Source of the DNA: Endomychus coccineus
Lineage: Eukaryota > Arthropoda > Insecta > Coleoptera > Endomychidae
Direction: 5' to 3'
Assembly: GCA_958510875.1 (NCBI GenBank)
Contig: OY294069.1
Location: forward strand, 620,001 to 684,000
DNA length: 64,000 nucleotides
A program made the translations under genes and the position numbers. Positions within the stretch are counted from its first letter, which is position 1. Every line of letters begins with the position of its first letter. The notes beneath the pieces are model-generated. The model saw only the letters and a list, made by a program, of their open reading frames with translations. It was not told the DNA's origin and ran no database searches. Shown here in pieces: positions 23,505 through 34,689 of this stretch.

Positions 23505-23915
23505 CCAAATTTTGCCAATACTATTGTCAATTTAATAATACCTTTTCTCCACGAAACAATGGTTTAGCTATGGAATCCCCATTATGTCTTATACTGAAGA
23601 AACTATAAGTTCCTCTCAACCTAAAAACTGCTGATTGAGATATGTAGATGATATGTTATCCTTCTCCAAAGGTATATCAAGACAACTTAAAGACGAAAAT
23701 AATAAGCATATATGTAAGTGTGACCTATTTCCTGAGAAATTATATATAAAACATCAAGACAACTGAATGTTTTCTTATCCTTCAGTAACAATATTCACCC
23801 TAAAATTAATTAGTCACTTTGGAGATAGAGAAACAGAATAACTTTCCTACATCTTGTGCTTAATCAGAGTAGAGGTTTTAAATTAAACACGCTAGAATTA
23901 GTAGAAATAGAAAAA
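23505..23915 (+). pseudogene. Penelope-like RT fragment (motifs B, C) and element C-terminus
   Basis: Plus strand near 23530-23600 reads NNTFSPRNNGLAMESPLCLI, matching Penelope motif B (GLAMGSPLS). Near 23637 RYVDDMLSFSKG is the motif-C catalytic box. After a gap, 23865-23910 reads NQSRGFKLNTLELVEIEKK then TAA, which resembles the C-terminal end of the GIY-YIG part. The middle is deleted or scrambled. Confidence 0.75.
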
Positions 23916-24149
23916 AAATAACCATAGTAAAATTTTATTCGATCCTTCAATTTTATACTACAGCATCCTTTTCGATGTTTTGATAACATAAAATTTACTA
24001 ATTACGTTAGTAACTTTATCGTATCCTATTCCTATTATTATTTCCCCATATTAGACCCCATTTTGTCAGTTAGCTTATGATTCAAATTTGTGATGATAAA
24101 TAAAATAATCTGTCATTTCATACAATAATTGTTCAACGTATAACAGCAA

Positions 24150-24330
24150 AATGGTTAGTTAAGGTATTTAGCAACTTCCAAGCCGTGAAAAATTCTTTGG
24201 AACTATTTTTAAAATCGAACCTGGTGATGCTCTCGTTTCATTTGATGTTCTTTCACTTTTTACAAATACCCCAATCCCTGAGTCGTTGAACACACGACAG
24301 AAACTTCACAGAATACGTGATCCTTCGCCT
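24150..24330 (+). pseudogene. Penelope-like RT fragment (motif A)
   Basis: VKNSLELFL in one frame continues after a shift as KIEPGDALVSFDVLSLFTNT and PIPESLN. SFDVxSLFTNxP is the Penelope motif-A signature with the first catalytic Asp. At about 24330 it meets antisense Penelope sequence. Confidence 0.8.
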
Positions 24331-24880
24331 TTAAGTAGGAAGCATCATTTTTTTTGTTCCTTATAACGAGTTAAAATGTTCCTCTTAGTTTGACCCACAT
24401 AGCATTTTGAACACGACTCACAATTAAAATGTAAATCCCAGATTTGTCGAAATCGGAAACAGTATCAAAGGTTTTGCCTGAATTGTGTTTTAGCTTGTTC
24501 TTACGTCTTTAAACTGGTTGTATTGCAAATTTAGAAAACAACCAATGGAATTTATTAATAACTGAAGAATGATAAGTTGATATTTTATTAAAGTATTTGA
24601 GGATAATGGCTCTAATTTGATTAGTTGGCAACGTTCCAATTTCCTGTTTTGCTTAGAAATTAAGTTATTGATCAAAGATTTGTGGTTACCAATATCCAAT
24701 GCAATTTGCTGAAGTTTCTCAACGTTGTTGTTATAATTTTTCTGGCTCAAATGAAAGTTCAATAATCTATGAACTAGACTATTAAACGGATCTGTTTTAT
24801 ATCGTAGTGGTGTAGCTGAATAAGCTAGGGTATACCTATTTGTTTGAGTGGGTTTTCTGTATAATTTATAATAATTTAAT
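24330..24880 (-). pseudogene. Penelope-like element: RT end, linker and GIY-YIG start, antisense
   Basis: Minus strand from about 24880 reads KLYRKPTQTNRY (end of RT), then FNSLVHRLLNFHLSQKNY and ALDIGNHKSLINNLISKQN (linker helices of Penelope-like elements). An open frame runs to 24490. After a stop and shift, 24470-24335 reads SGIYILNCESCSKCYVGQTK, the GIY-YIG nuclease start with CxxC and YVGQT. This strand lies tail-to-tail with the motif-A piece to the left. Confidence 0.85.
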
Positions 24881-24881
24881 A

Positions 24882-24945
24882 GTATTTTAGTGGATATAAT
24901 ATATAATATATCCACAGTGTGAACTCTTTTATAGTTCAACATCAG
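24882..24945 (+). repeat. Penelope-B terminal repeat fragment
   Basis: AGTATTTTAGTGGAT and CCACAGTGTGAACTC, lacking the GGGTGATT middle. It abuts the antisense RT end, another inverted junction. Confidence 0.7.
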
Positions 24946-26179
24946 AAGTACACTAAAAAGTTCAACTCTTCACATTTGATGCTGCGGTAGCCAATCACAA
25001 GCCAATTCATCTTAACTTCAATTCACTATCACGATGATCACATAATGTTAAAATTTGAATTATGCAGCTGCAAAAATGAGAGTATCGTGGAGATTTGTAA
25101 ACAGTATTTATGTATTAATTTAACTGTATCTGCATATCCCGAAGAAGTAGGCAACTGTAATTAGGTTTCGTTGAAAGTAGATACAAACGAGTAAATTTTC
25201 ATTAGCAATTCTGTACGTCCACTCTTAAGCAAACGCCGTATAATTAAATTGTCATCGCTAATCCCGTGCCAAGGGTCATATATCACGTGACCACACGTCA
25301 CGGCCTCCTCGGACACCATCATTAATTTAACACGCACAAACCACGGCCCTTCGGAATATTGAAATGCTGTCTCTACTCCTCGAACTGATGGTCATTCTCT
25401 CAAGAATATCGAATTCGAGGCGAGGTCCGCTACAATTAAAATTACAAATTAATCGACAGAGAGCGAAAAGCGTCGGTTACGACGAAACGTCGGTGACCCA
25501 GATTGACGGATAACGGTGTAAAATAGCCCCGACACGAAAAAATAACTACCTGGATAGAATTCGTTACTTCGGCCCGTAAGACGGGAACACGCTAAATTTG
25601 ATTCCAATAGACAAAGTCCATCTAGGATAACGTATTTCCTTAACAATGCTGCGAAGTAAAAGGGTTGGAAGATTAGATTCTTGTAGGTCCCCTCCGCTAC
25701 TCGTGATTTATAATAATGGCAAGGTTATGTATGTCTGTGTAAAAGTAGAGTATGAAATCAATGCTTTATTCTTGGATTTGGTTACCTATCCGAATATATG
25801 ATTTATTTACGTTCACTTAGAACCCCCCTTCATTATCGGATCAAGGGGGAAGTACATGTATTCCTTACGGATACATTACTGAAACAGAATTTCTAACTTT
25901 AGGTTCTCCACAGATAGAGCGTGAAGATATTACGATCCCACAAAAAAAATATGTACTTTTCTCCACTTCCCATGATACCAGAATATTAAAAAAAATCGAT
26001 TCTCTCATTCCCAGATCTCATGAAAATATCAAGAAGAGGCAATAATGGAACTGCTGAGACTACAAAACGCGAGTAGAAGATCGGGCTACAAAACTTCTTC
26101 AATAATAACTTCGAGGTAAGCATACAAAATAGAAGGGAGTAGACATAAGACAACATCAGGGACAATTCTGATTAGAGAA
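24946..26179. other. No gene recognised
   Basis: No domain seen. GACGAAACGTCGG near 25490 resembles a hammerhead 3' half but no CUGANGA box precedes it. The frame 25449-25646 (minus) is unassigned. Confidence 0.5.
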
Positions 26180-26350
26180 CCTGGTATACAGACGGATCCA
26201 AGGCCAGGTGCTTGAATATACAGTGGTATCTCACTGGGAACATACACTTCCGTATTCCAAGCGGGATGTACGCAATCCAACAAAATGCGAGAGAAAACAA
26301 CTTTGAGGGAAACGCGTAACACACAGATCACAATATATGCGAACCGGCTG
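26180..26350 (+). pseudogene. LINE RNase H fragment 1
   Basis: WYTDGSKAR (RNase H first catalytic Asp) at about 26189. Alternating frames then give ISLGTYTSVFQAG and MYAIQQNAREN, the second RNase H segment with a Gln-Ala helix. Frame changes within 150 bp show it is dead. Confidence 0.65.
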
Positions 26351-26399
26351 GTATGAGAATGCAGCTTCTGAAATTTTCGTATTTTCCCCAATTTCATAA

Positions 26400-26890
26400 G
26401 GATGGAAAAATAATAAATTTGGTCGATCTCATCAATTCCGATATAACGCCGTCAATATACACTCTCATGGATGAGGAATTAGATTTTACGAATTGCTTTT
26501 GGTCCAACAATAGTCACCATTCAATGCTACCAGCCATTGGTACAATCTGGTTCACTGATGGAGCCAGAAACCATGGATAGGAAGGAACACGGATATACAG
26601 CAAACGCCTGGGCGAAGGTGTTATTATATCTCTGGGAAACACGCCACTATTTTCCAAGCGTAAATACTGGCTATAACGTGCTGCATTAACACTCTAAACA
26701 ACCTTAGTGGAGATGAAAGCAAACTCACCCTATTCTGGATCCCCAGTCATTCTAGAATAAGGAGAGCCGATGAGCTTGCAAAACTAGGAGCCTAAGAACC
26801 AATAAGCCGCCCTTAACCAGCGATGAACATCTCGAAGAGTACCATCAAAAGATACCATCCACTGCTGCGTCAGATCACAACACTCGCAAG
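26400..26890 (+). pseudogene. LINE RNase H fragment 2
   Basis: Starts before WFTDGARNHG (26547-26577), then TAG, RIYSKRLGEGV, a shift, KHATIFQA, and KLTLFWIPSHSRIRRADELA then KLGA. The last part is the RNase H end (usual WVPGHSGxxGNExADELA). The FTDG, SLG and PSHS...DELA order is the full RNase H layout of R1/LOA/I-group LINEs. It follows a separate RNase H fragment, so two copies lie in tandem. Confidence 0.75.
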
Positions 26891-26899
26891 AGTGGCAAC

Positions 26900-27430
26900 A
26901 AGTGAATGATTGCAGACAGTCTGAAGACCAGACTAAGTCTGGCACCAATGCCTTCTTGGGAATCTTTCGTCATATGGTTTGCCGCCTCAAATTTGTCGCT
27001 CACTATCGAGCTTTCTCTCAGATAGATCACACCATGTGGTGGTTAACGGACTATCCTCAGATACAATTACTATTAAAGCTGGTGTTTCGCAGGGATCTGT
27101 CTTGGCACCAATTTGTTTCTGCTCCAAATCAACGATCTATTGGAAGTGACCACCTGTCCCGTCTACAGTTCTGCAGATGATGATACATTTCATACTGCTT
27201 TCTGATCTAGAGCCCGTATACCATTCAATAAAACCGGAGAAGCGAGACAGAGACAGCTTGACTCAATTAATGGAGATCTGGATACGATTTCGAAATGAAG
27301 ATCTGTTAATCTAGTAGGGTTTAAGGCAACCAAAACTCGAGCTTGCGTCTTCTCCAGGAAGGCGGAACCCACAATCCCTAATATGATGATACAATTAATT
27401 ATTCCCATCGAGTTTTCCATTTCCATGCTC
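26900..27430 (+). pseudogene. LINE J2 reverse transcriptase fragment
   Basis: Shows KSGTNAFLGIFRHMVCRL out of frame with the RT reading, LSSFLSDRSHHVVVNG, GVSQGSVLAPICF (motif B, one frame off) and, after loss of the FADD box, DLDTISKWRSVN, ATKTRACVFSRKAEPTIPNM. It matches J2 copies at 11935, 43147 and 56205. The minus frame at 27190-27432 is its shadow. Confidence 0.8.
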
Positions 27431-27531
27431 AATGTTTATTTTGAATGAATCTAATGTATTCTATCATAGGACTTCAGATTATATTTATCATCCCACTTCA
27501 ACTTAATTTCTTTCAGTTCAAGCCTCAAGCC

Positions 27532-27574
27532 TGCCCTGAAGATGCCACCTATAATGGTTGGCGAAACGTCGGCA
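27532..27574 (+). ncRNA. Hammerhead ribozyme motif, Penelope family C
   Basis: Stem I TGCC/GGCA (27532-27535, 27571-27574), core CTGAAGA (27536-27542), one extra T, stem II GCCA/TGGC (27544-27547, 27559-27562), core GAA (27563-27565), short self-complementary stem III ACGT, cleavage triplet GUC with C17 at 27570. All invariant core bases are present. Helix III is so short that it may act best as a dimer, as in other Penelope hammerheads. Confidence 0.75.
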
Positions 27575-27694
27575 TCAAGTCGAGCTATTGTGACGCGGAA
27601 TCCATCCGTAAGACAAGATTTTTCTTTCGGTTTTTTCTTGAAGTAATCATTATCATATTTCTATGATTCAAGTTTAAGTCAGATTAAATTCATT

Positions 27695-27785
27695 ATAAAT
27701 AAGAAACAATTACCCTTATACACTAAAAATACTGTTAGAAGTACGAGGACCTTTCAGCTACCAAGTAGCCATCATCAGAGTTTAT
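27695..27785 (-). repeat. Penelope-B terminal repeat with near-intact hammerhead core, antisense
   Basis: Minus strand: CTGATGA (27778-27772), extra T, GGCTAC-TTG-GTAGC stem, GAAA, AGGTCCTC, then the B tail to GGGTAATTG. The last base pair of stem II is weakened (C to T). Stem I is partly lost. Confidence 0.75.
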
Positions 27786-28970
27786 TGCAGCGACCAGAGT
27801 AACGATGAAGAAACAATTTTATTAAATAGAATTTGTATCAACATAATATATTCATCAATCAAAGGACTATAATACTTGCATTAGTAAGATTACTCACTTT
27901 AACGAATGCGTGTACTATGCACATAAACGTGCAAATCGTTTTCGACAGTTACAATATCCTGTGTCAATTAAAATTCAATTTAAACATAGAATTGACCGTT
28001 AATCCTGCACATACATGGACGCGTGTCCACTGGTACGTCTTCAGTATTGTGCGTGTTTACATAAGTCGAAGGGTTAGTTGGAAAGGTCCGACCATAGCGC
28101 ACCATGGGTCACTTCAAGTAATGAAAATCCAATTAAAATTTCCCTTGCTTTCAATATGCATACCGGAACCGTAAATCCTTTCCGTTTTACCAGACAATTA
28201 AGTATTTTAAATTTGAAACCTTCAAGCTGGTAAACGTTCTGAAAAGAATATGTTATGGACGTTAAGATTCATGAAAAGGTCGGGCATTTCTGAAAGATAC
28301 AACGTTAGTCTGTCTATTCCAAAAACTACTTCAGACTGATATTTGACGTACGGTAAACATTTATTATTTCCAAAATTCTTTCCTGTTTCGTTGATGTTCA
28401 TCGGCTACTACTAAAGGAACTTTCTGTATACATTGGTTTAGTGTAGAAACAAATTAAACTGCAACTTTGGAATACATGTGTGCGAAAATATACCTGTTAG
28501 TGTTTAAGGAGGACGCACAGCACACTAGACCAGGAATCTCTGGAGACCGTGCTCTACGCTAAAGTAAGATGCATATAGTTTCTGTATAAGAGAAGACACG
28601 CTCGCAGATATACAGGAAGTCGTTTTATTTGTTAGGCAAATGTCCCATTACGTTGCACACAGTACTGTAATAGGGCACAGGACAATCCAGAGCGGTAGCG
28701 GCATTGCATTTGAAATATTTGCAAGTTTTGAAATCTATGTCTGATTCGAAGACATTGACGAAATCTCCGAAGATTCCACGCACATATCCCAGAAATATGT
28801 ATGGAAAGAAAACAACAAGCAAGCATCAAGAACATGTTTCGTTAGATTTGGATTTCTGTAGGTCTGATGGTGACAACCCTTTAAGATTTGGTAGATGTTG
28901 TAAGATCAGGGTGGGTATAAAATTATATCACTACTTTTAACAACAATTAGAATGATAATAATTGTATCTA
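27786..28970. other. No gene recognised
   Basis: Frames at 27833-28174 (plus), 28625-28835 (minus) and 28704-28940 (plus) overlap on both strands without a recognisable domain. Confidence 0.45.
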
Positions 28971-28977
28971 TTGTTTT

Positions 28978-29115
28978 TTATTACTTCCTTCACTATACGT
29001 AGTATAAGGGAGGTATTGTAATCGTCCTAAAAAAATTCCAGGTTTTTGTTGACATATCCATTTGAGCATTATTGAATCGATCCAAATTATTTTGATACGT
29101 TCTACATAAAAACCT
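28978..29115 (+). repeat. Interspersed repeat with palindromic TACGTA core (copy 3)
   Basis: TTCACTATACGTAGTATA, GGGAGGTATTGTAATCG, AAAAAAATTCCAGG, then TTTTTGTTGACA and a later GAGCATTATTGAATCGATCC shared with copy 2 (GAGCATTTCTTAATCGATC). Confidence 0.65.
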
Positions 29116-29399
29116 GGACTGGGCTGCTGCGCGCTCCGACGACATCGCAGCAAACGCGCCAGAAAACATTATCCGTTAACTAAAGCTACTCCTCCGGTCG
29201 GAAAGCGGCTTCAGGTTCCCAAATTTGTGGCCTAAGTAGCCTTATTGAACCCAGTGTATCAAAATTTGGGCATAGTTCTTGCAGGCCGAAATGATATTTA
29301 AGTTAGAACGCAGCGAAGATCGAATTCCGCCCAAAACACCGATGATCAGAACCACTAATACGACCTTGTGGCCTGGGTATAGCGTGCGGACCTCGAACA

Positions 29400-30020
29400 G
29401 GAGATCTTGATACTTTGTCCGTTATTTCTCCTCTTTCAAGACTATGCTCTTCTTCGCCGGAGCAGTTCATCGACCGTCCATTTCACCATTCCAAAAGAGT
29501 AGAGCAGAACTGGAACAGCAAGCATATTTATTGCAGAGACGTTGTTCTCACTCGAAAGTTCGGACGACCAAGTCTTTCGAACAAGGTTTCTGTACTTGCC
29601 GCAGAGAGCCACATTTACCTGGGAAGCGTCATAATTAGGACGTTGTTCAATTTCCAGGTGTCGATAGGTCTCTCCAGCATCAAGGTGTTTGAAGATGGTT
29701 CCGTCGGCAAGCTTCATATTCTCGTGGTTTTCCGGAGATCGTCTTCTCCTATATGAAACACTACGCACTTGTTCAATCCCAACTCCATGCCTAGGGCTCG
29801 TGTTCCTGAACCACGTTGAGAGCCTGATGTAGAATTTTCTCCCCAGAGCTATACAGTTTCAGATCATCCATGTAAAATAAATGGGTGATCTGATGCATCC
29901 GGTCGTTCGGTGATCTAGAGTAATATCCTCGAGTTCCACTTAACAAAATGGAGAGCGGCAGCAGTGAGATGTTGAACAAGAGGGGACCCCTCTTGAATAT
30001 TACCAATTCTGTCATACCTT
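29400..30020 (-). pseudogene. LINE reverse transcriptase fragment, R2/R4-like, antisense
   Basis: The upstream frame (30015-29791) reads RGPLLFNISLLPLSILLSG and HLFYMDDLKLYSSGE, an RT with MDD at motif C. The next frame (29768-29442) has GETYRHLEIEQ and AINMLAVPVLLYSFGMVKWT, the thumb region. YMDDLKLY and AVPVLxYSFGxxxW are typical of R2/R4-group LINEs, which use a C-terminal restriction-like endonuclease. That endonuclease is not seen. A frame break separates the two parts. Confidence 0.8.
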
Positions 30021-31495
30021 TAACCTGCAGAATTGTTGGAAATTCTGATTTTAAGATTCGAATGACCTCACATATTTACATTGAACTAATTACTCTGTGA
30101 TATCATGAGAGTAAGGTTTATTATGTCAATTATTTTGACAGTTCTCCTGACAGCAAATTATATTAATACATGTTGTCAATCTTACATTTGCTAATTGTGC
30201 TAATAAAAGTAGGTAAGAATAGTAGTAGCAGTCGAATTTTGCGGGTCTCGGGTGTATACAACTTGGAGAATGCCCAGAAAAGGTGGCAGATGCGGCCCTG
30301 GAGTTAGATACAGGAGGAATTTAATTTCTCTGTTGTCCGAGTAGGTTAAGTTCTGTGCATGCAAATCTAGTCGGCGGGACCGTAAATTAATTATAAGAGA
30401 ACAGGGACAATTCCCGTTAACGAACTTCTATGATTGTAGATTTATTGTTAGTTAGGTTATGCTGGTGGTGAGCTTGTTTTGCTTCATTTTGCACTTCAAT
30501 TTCACATCCACTGGTCCACGAACGGTTGCATTAATGTTGTTTAGTTAAGTAGTTGTGAATTTCAATTTACTTCAAACGTTTGTTCTTTGGGAATATGAGA
30601 ACAAACTTCTAGTATAGATTGAAAAGTGAAATAAAACTTATTAAAATCATTTCAAAACAGCAGAAGTTGTTCCAATATACGGAATGATATACAAAATCAT
30701 AAATAATTCCTTAGGAATTATTCATAATAAGACAATGAAAATGATATATTAGATGGCAGATGATGATATGCCTCATGAAATGTATGAACGCAAAGTGGGA
30801 AACGGGAAAGTGATAACATGAATATGCTGTCATAAAGCCCATCAATGCACTTACATTAAAGAAACAAAATCTTTACACACCAAACAATATAAGATAAAAT
30901 TATTGACAAGTGTTTGCGTTCAATTATAATTAGTAAACCAAGTTTATTCTGATTATGGTTACTTGGATACTTGAGCGTATTATAGTTTGGTTTCAGTCGT
31001 ATTTAAACGTTTGATTAGGAAGTTAATTTTCCCAAGAAGTGATGGTACATCTATAAAATATTAAGAAGCTTATGTAAAAACTTAAAGTATATTATTTGGC
31101 ATCTTGGATTGAGAATTTGGAGATTGAAACCATCTAGAAGGAGTACTTGGCCATAACAATGGATCGGTTAAATATTGACCTACAAAAATACAGATCCAAA
31201 ACTGTAAATGTGCACATGGTAGATGGGACTCTAGATCAGAGCTCCATACTCTAATTTGAACCGTATAAAAAACATTGTGTATCATTTCATGACCATAGTT
31301 GTATTAAAATTGCGATATATACAACCGAGTATTTAGCGCAGAAGAGACAATGGAATTGACAAGGAGTGCAAAAGCTAGTTCATAGTCAATGTTGACAACT
31401 CTTTTGTTATATCGCTCAACTTGTCAAGCATATATTGAATAATTATGTGTGACGACCAGTTTTTAGCATGTTAATGCAAAAACGTTTCACTTGCC
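30021..31495. other. No gene recognised
   Basis: AT-rich. A weak Penelope GIY-YIG-like reading (CTYIKETKSLHTKQY) occurs near 30845-30895 but is too short to claim. Confidence 0.4.
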
Positions 31496-31499
31496 AATA

Positions 31500-32140
31500 T
31501 TGCAACTCAAGTGTTCCTCCTGACACCAATGACATACATCGAAAAGTCTTTTTGAAGAGCTTCACACTCTTTATTTGAAAAGATATGGCATAATGTTTCA
31601 AGGGCATCTGCGAATATCAATCTTTCACAGTAGACAATACTTGTAAGCTCGTTGATAAAAACTATGAATAGTAGTGGAGCCAAATTAGTACCTTGGAGGA
31701 CGCCTAACTCAGGGACGACATAAGACACCTTAAAACTCAAGTACCTGAACCCACCCAAAGACAAGTACCATTGAAAAAGCATTAGAAGGATTTCGAAAAG
31801 GATTGCGGTTTACCAAGGGGAATATATAGTTTTTCTATATGACATCGACCTGATCTGGGAGGTCGAGGGACTCAGAGACATACTGGGTGAAGCAGGCCAG
31901 ATTTGTGATCGTCGATTCACTTTACATGAATGCGTTTTGCATGGCACAATTCAGGTGTTTTATTTGCTTTGTATAGATGAAGTTGTAAAATGTAATTTCA
32001 AACAGTTTTGCAAAATTAGATATGATGGCCGATAATTAGTGATAAGGTTATCTCTTTTCAAGAACTCGTAATATTTGCCATATGTCAGGGAAGATGTTTC
32101 CGACAGGCATAAATGCAGTAGCGCAGTCTCACAATAAGAG
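31500..32140 (-). pseudogene. LINE J4 reverse transcriptase fragment, antisense
   Basis: The N-terminal part on the minus strand near 32120-32030 reads MPVGNIFPDIWQILRVLKRD and NLITNYRPS (motif 1). The later frame 31782-31507 reads GVLQGTNLAPLLFIVFINEL (motif B) and ERLIFADALETLC, where the FADD box has become FADA. Motif A is lost between them. Confidence 0.75.
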
Positions 32141-33608
32141 TGAATTGTTAAATTAGTTTTAAGTAGGCATTAAGAATTACTAGTATATGTACAGATACAA
32201 GACATATCTCTGTAGATCCAAGGTATGTCTGCAGGATATATGTTATTAATTATTACCTGCTTTAAATAAATGGATAAAAAATAAGACTATGGGGCACTAT
32301 TAGCTGCACAGATCCAAGATAACATCGAATGGATGTTAGAAAATGTCATACAGAAATCGAGATCCATGTAAATCAAAAATGGGATAATTGTAACAAAAAA
32401 TACTTTAGATAAACGCGACGGTACTTATAAAACTAATGAAGATGGTGAAATGCTTGATACATGAGATCTATAAGAAGTTGGTACACACTGTGTTGAGTGA
32501 CGCGCAATTATTACATAACACTTACATCTCACTGACATTTATTAAAGACTGTTTCTTCTTCTGTAGAGAGCAAACACGCCGTTTGCACCCTTTATATTTA
32601 TGAACAACACTCGTCAATAAATAGTCAGAGCCTAACCTTTTTTGATTAATGTATTTTGGCCAGCAGCTGACCGCTATAAAATGGTTTTTATGATGTCGTA
32701 TAATGCACGTTATTAGCTTGTTGTACTATATGTGTGTTCATGGCGTGAATAAGATGTATTTCACCAGCTCATCTTCCACTCACTCACTTATATTATGTAT
32801 ACGTGCTTTATTTGAATTTCGGTTTCAACGGCATTTTACGCACAAGCAAGATCTGTAAATTGTCAAATATTAGCTACTAAATTATTATTCTTTGTCTTTG
32901 AGAGAATTATAGCTCAAAGTTGTGAATATGATTAACAATTTATTTCCAGCAAATACTGCATGATGCAAATATATATCAACTATTTCAAACAAGTGAGCTT
33001 ACGAAAAAACATCGTCGTATTGAATGATGTTTAAGCTCATCGTTTTATGACAGCTTGACCATCGGACATGATGGCTCTAGTACACTTTGTTCAGATTGAC
33101 TTGTGGACTTCTCTCAATCGTACAGACATCCGTTCCAAAGATATTGGTGTGTTTACCATTGGCTCTGAGTATCTCGTTCTGGGTCTAAAGACTTTTGGCC
33201 CATGTACCTTCTACTTTTCGGGATCTATCGCTATACCAACACAGATTGCTCCTTTCCAAACAGGTTGACTTTCCCCACCACTCTTCGTAGTTTCCAAGGC
33301 GGGCTTGGAAGTTCCATGTGAATATTAACACCTTGCTCATGATGACAAGATCTAAGTGCCACATCAGTTATGCAAGAAAATGCATGCAATTATCTTTGTA
33401 TGGTGATAAGCTAGGTTCTATTGTCCCAAGCTATGGCTCCCTAGGTGAGAATAGGCCTCACTATTCATAATTGCCATACAAGATAATTAATTAACTGTTT
33501 CCATCTTCATTGAGTCAGTAACCGACAAAAAGATATCAATGTCAACTAATATTTTTCTTCTAATTCTGATCTACTAAGCACTAGAACACTATAAAGAAGA
33601 CATTATAT
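32141..33608. other. No gene recognised
   Basis: No RT, transposase or host-gene motif seen. The frame 33068-33268 (plus) is unassigned. Confidence 0.45.
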
Positions 33609-33850
33609 ATGAATTCTCGGAAAATAGGTGACACTAACACATATGCTTGTTATTTTCGTCTGTATGTACGTTTTGTCCAAACGGGATTTCTTAAAACTAA
33701 TTGCATCAACACAAGGCGTTCTCATCGCACCAATTTCAATTAAAAATGCCCACGTCGCCGAAACGAAATTGTACCACAATAATGTTTTAAGTATATGAAT
33801 ATGTATCAAGAAGCCACTGCTTAGCAGTTTTTTTACCAAACAACAGAGTA
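33609..33850 (-). repeat. Penelope-A 3' region, antisense, hammerhead deleted
   Basis: Aligns by eye with 37255-37500: GAATTCTCGG, TGACACTAACAC, CGTCTGTATGTACGTTTT, ACTAATTGCA, CGTCGCCGAAACGA, AGAAGCCACTG. The stretch with the CTGATGA box and stem II is missing, so only the stem III side of the ribozyme remains. Confidence 0.7.
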
Positions 33851-33851
33851 C

Positions 33852-33957
33852 AGAGTATTTGGTAGGTAAAAGATCCTCAGTCATTATTTTTAGTGCATAA
33901 GGGTGATTGTTTCTTATTTATAGTGTTATAGTGTATCATCCCAGTGTGAACTGTTAA
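33852..33957 (+). repeat. Penelope-B terminal repeat, sense, truncated
   Basis: TTGGTAGGTAAAAGATCCTC, GTGCATAAGGGTGATTG and CAGTGTGAAC. It abuts the antisense family-A piece, so two Penelope families meet head to head here. Confidence 0.7.
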
Positions 33958-34689
33958 TTGATAATGAACGCTAGAGATTATTATTCCTGATATTCTAGCT
34001 GGAATTCAAACCTACACTCGGAAAATGCGAATAGTTAATAGTTGTTGGGCAAGTATTCGATATATTACAATACAGCGGGACAGGATGAAAAATACTTATA
34101 GTAATATAGGGTTTTAGCGTAAAGTGAACTAACTAAGTTAGTGCGATGGGGTCGTAATTTACTAGCAGAACGAGAGAAATTCGTAATAGTTGGGAAATTC
34201 GAAGTTTTGACCGAAGTAATCTGACACTACCTGGAGCGCCTATGGCCAGAATGCGGTCAGATTTACTGGCTGCGATTGAAGGATAACGCGCGTTCTTATG
34301 TTAAGCTACTTGTGCCAACCGTCCAGCGAGATAACACGCCCTCCAACCATGTTCCAGATAGTTACTTATTATATACCCTCACTTCAACTAACTTCACTTA
34401 CCCCCCAAGACATGACACGATTATAATGGCGAAATCCATATTGGATATATTTCGGCATAGCTCCCTCGGCTGTATCTTTTGTTAAAGGAAATATAACATC
34501 CTGTATGACCGGTAATCTTTTTATGTTGTAGATCTCGAAAAACAAGGTAACGTTCTAGTAAATTATATCTCTATCTGTTTCCTAAATGAAGATATGGATT
34601 CATATACCCAAGTACCAAATATCTAAGATTAATTTAGAGTTTCCATAACCATACAGAGTTGATTCGTTTTGGATTAAATATGAACACAA
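33958..34689. other. No gene recognised
   Basis: No motif identified. The frame 34276-34485 (plus) is unassigned. Confidence 0.45.

Noticed and set aside
25470..25510. GACGAAACGTCGG resembling a hammerhead 3' half
   Set aside because: No CUGANGA box upstream and no stem I.
30840..30900. GIY-YIG-like reading CTYIKETKSLH
   Set aside because: Too short and without other Penelope sequence next to it.
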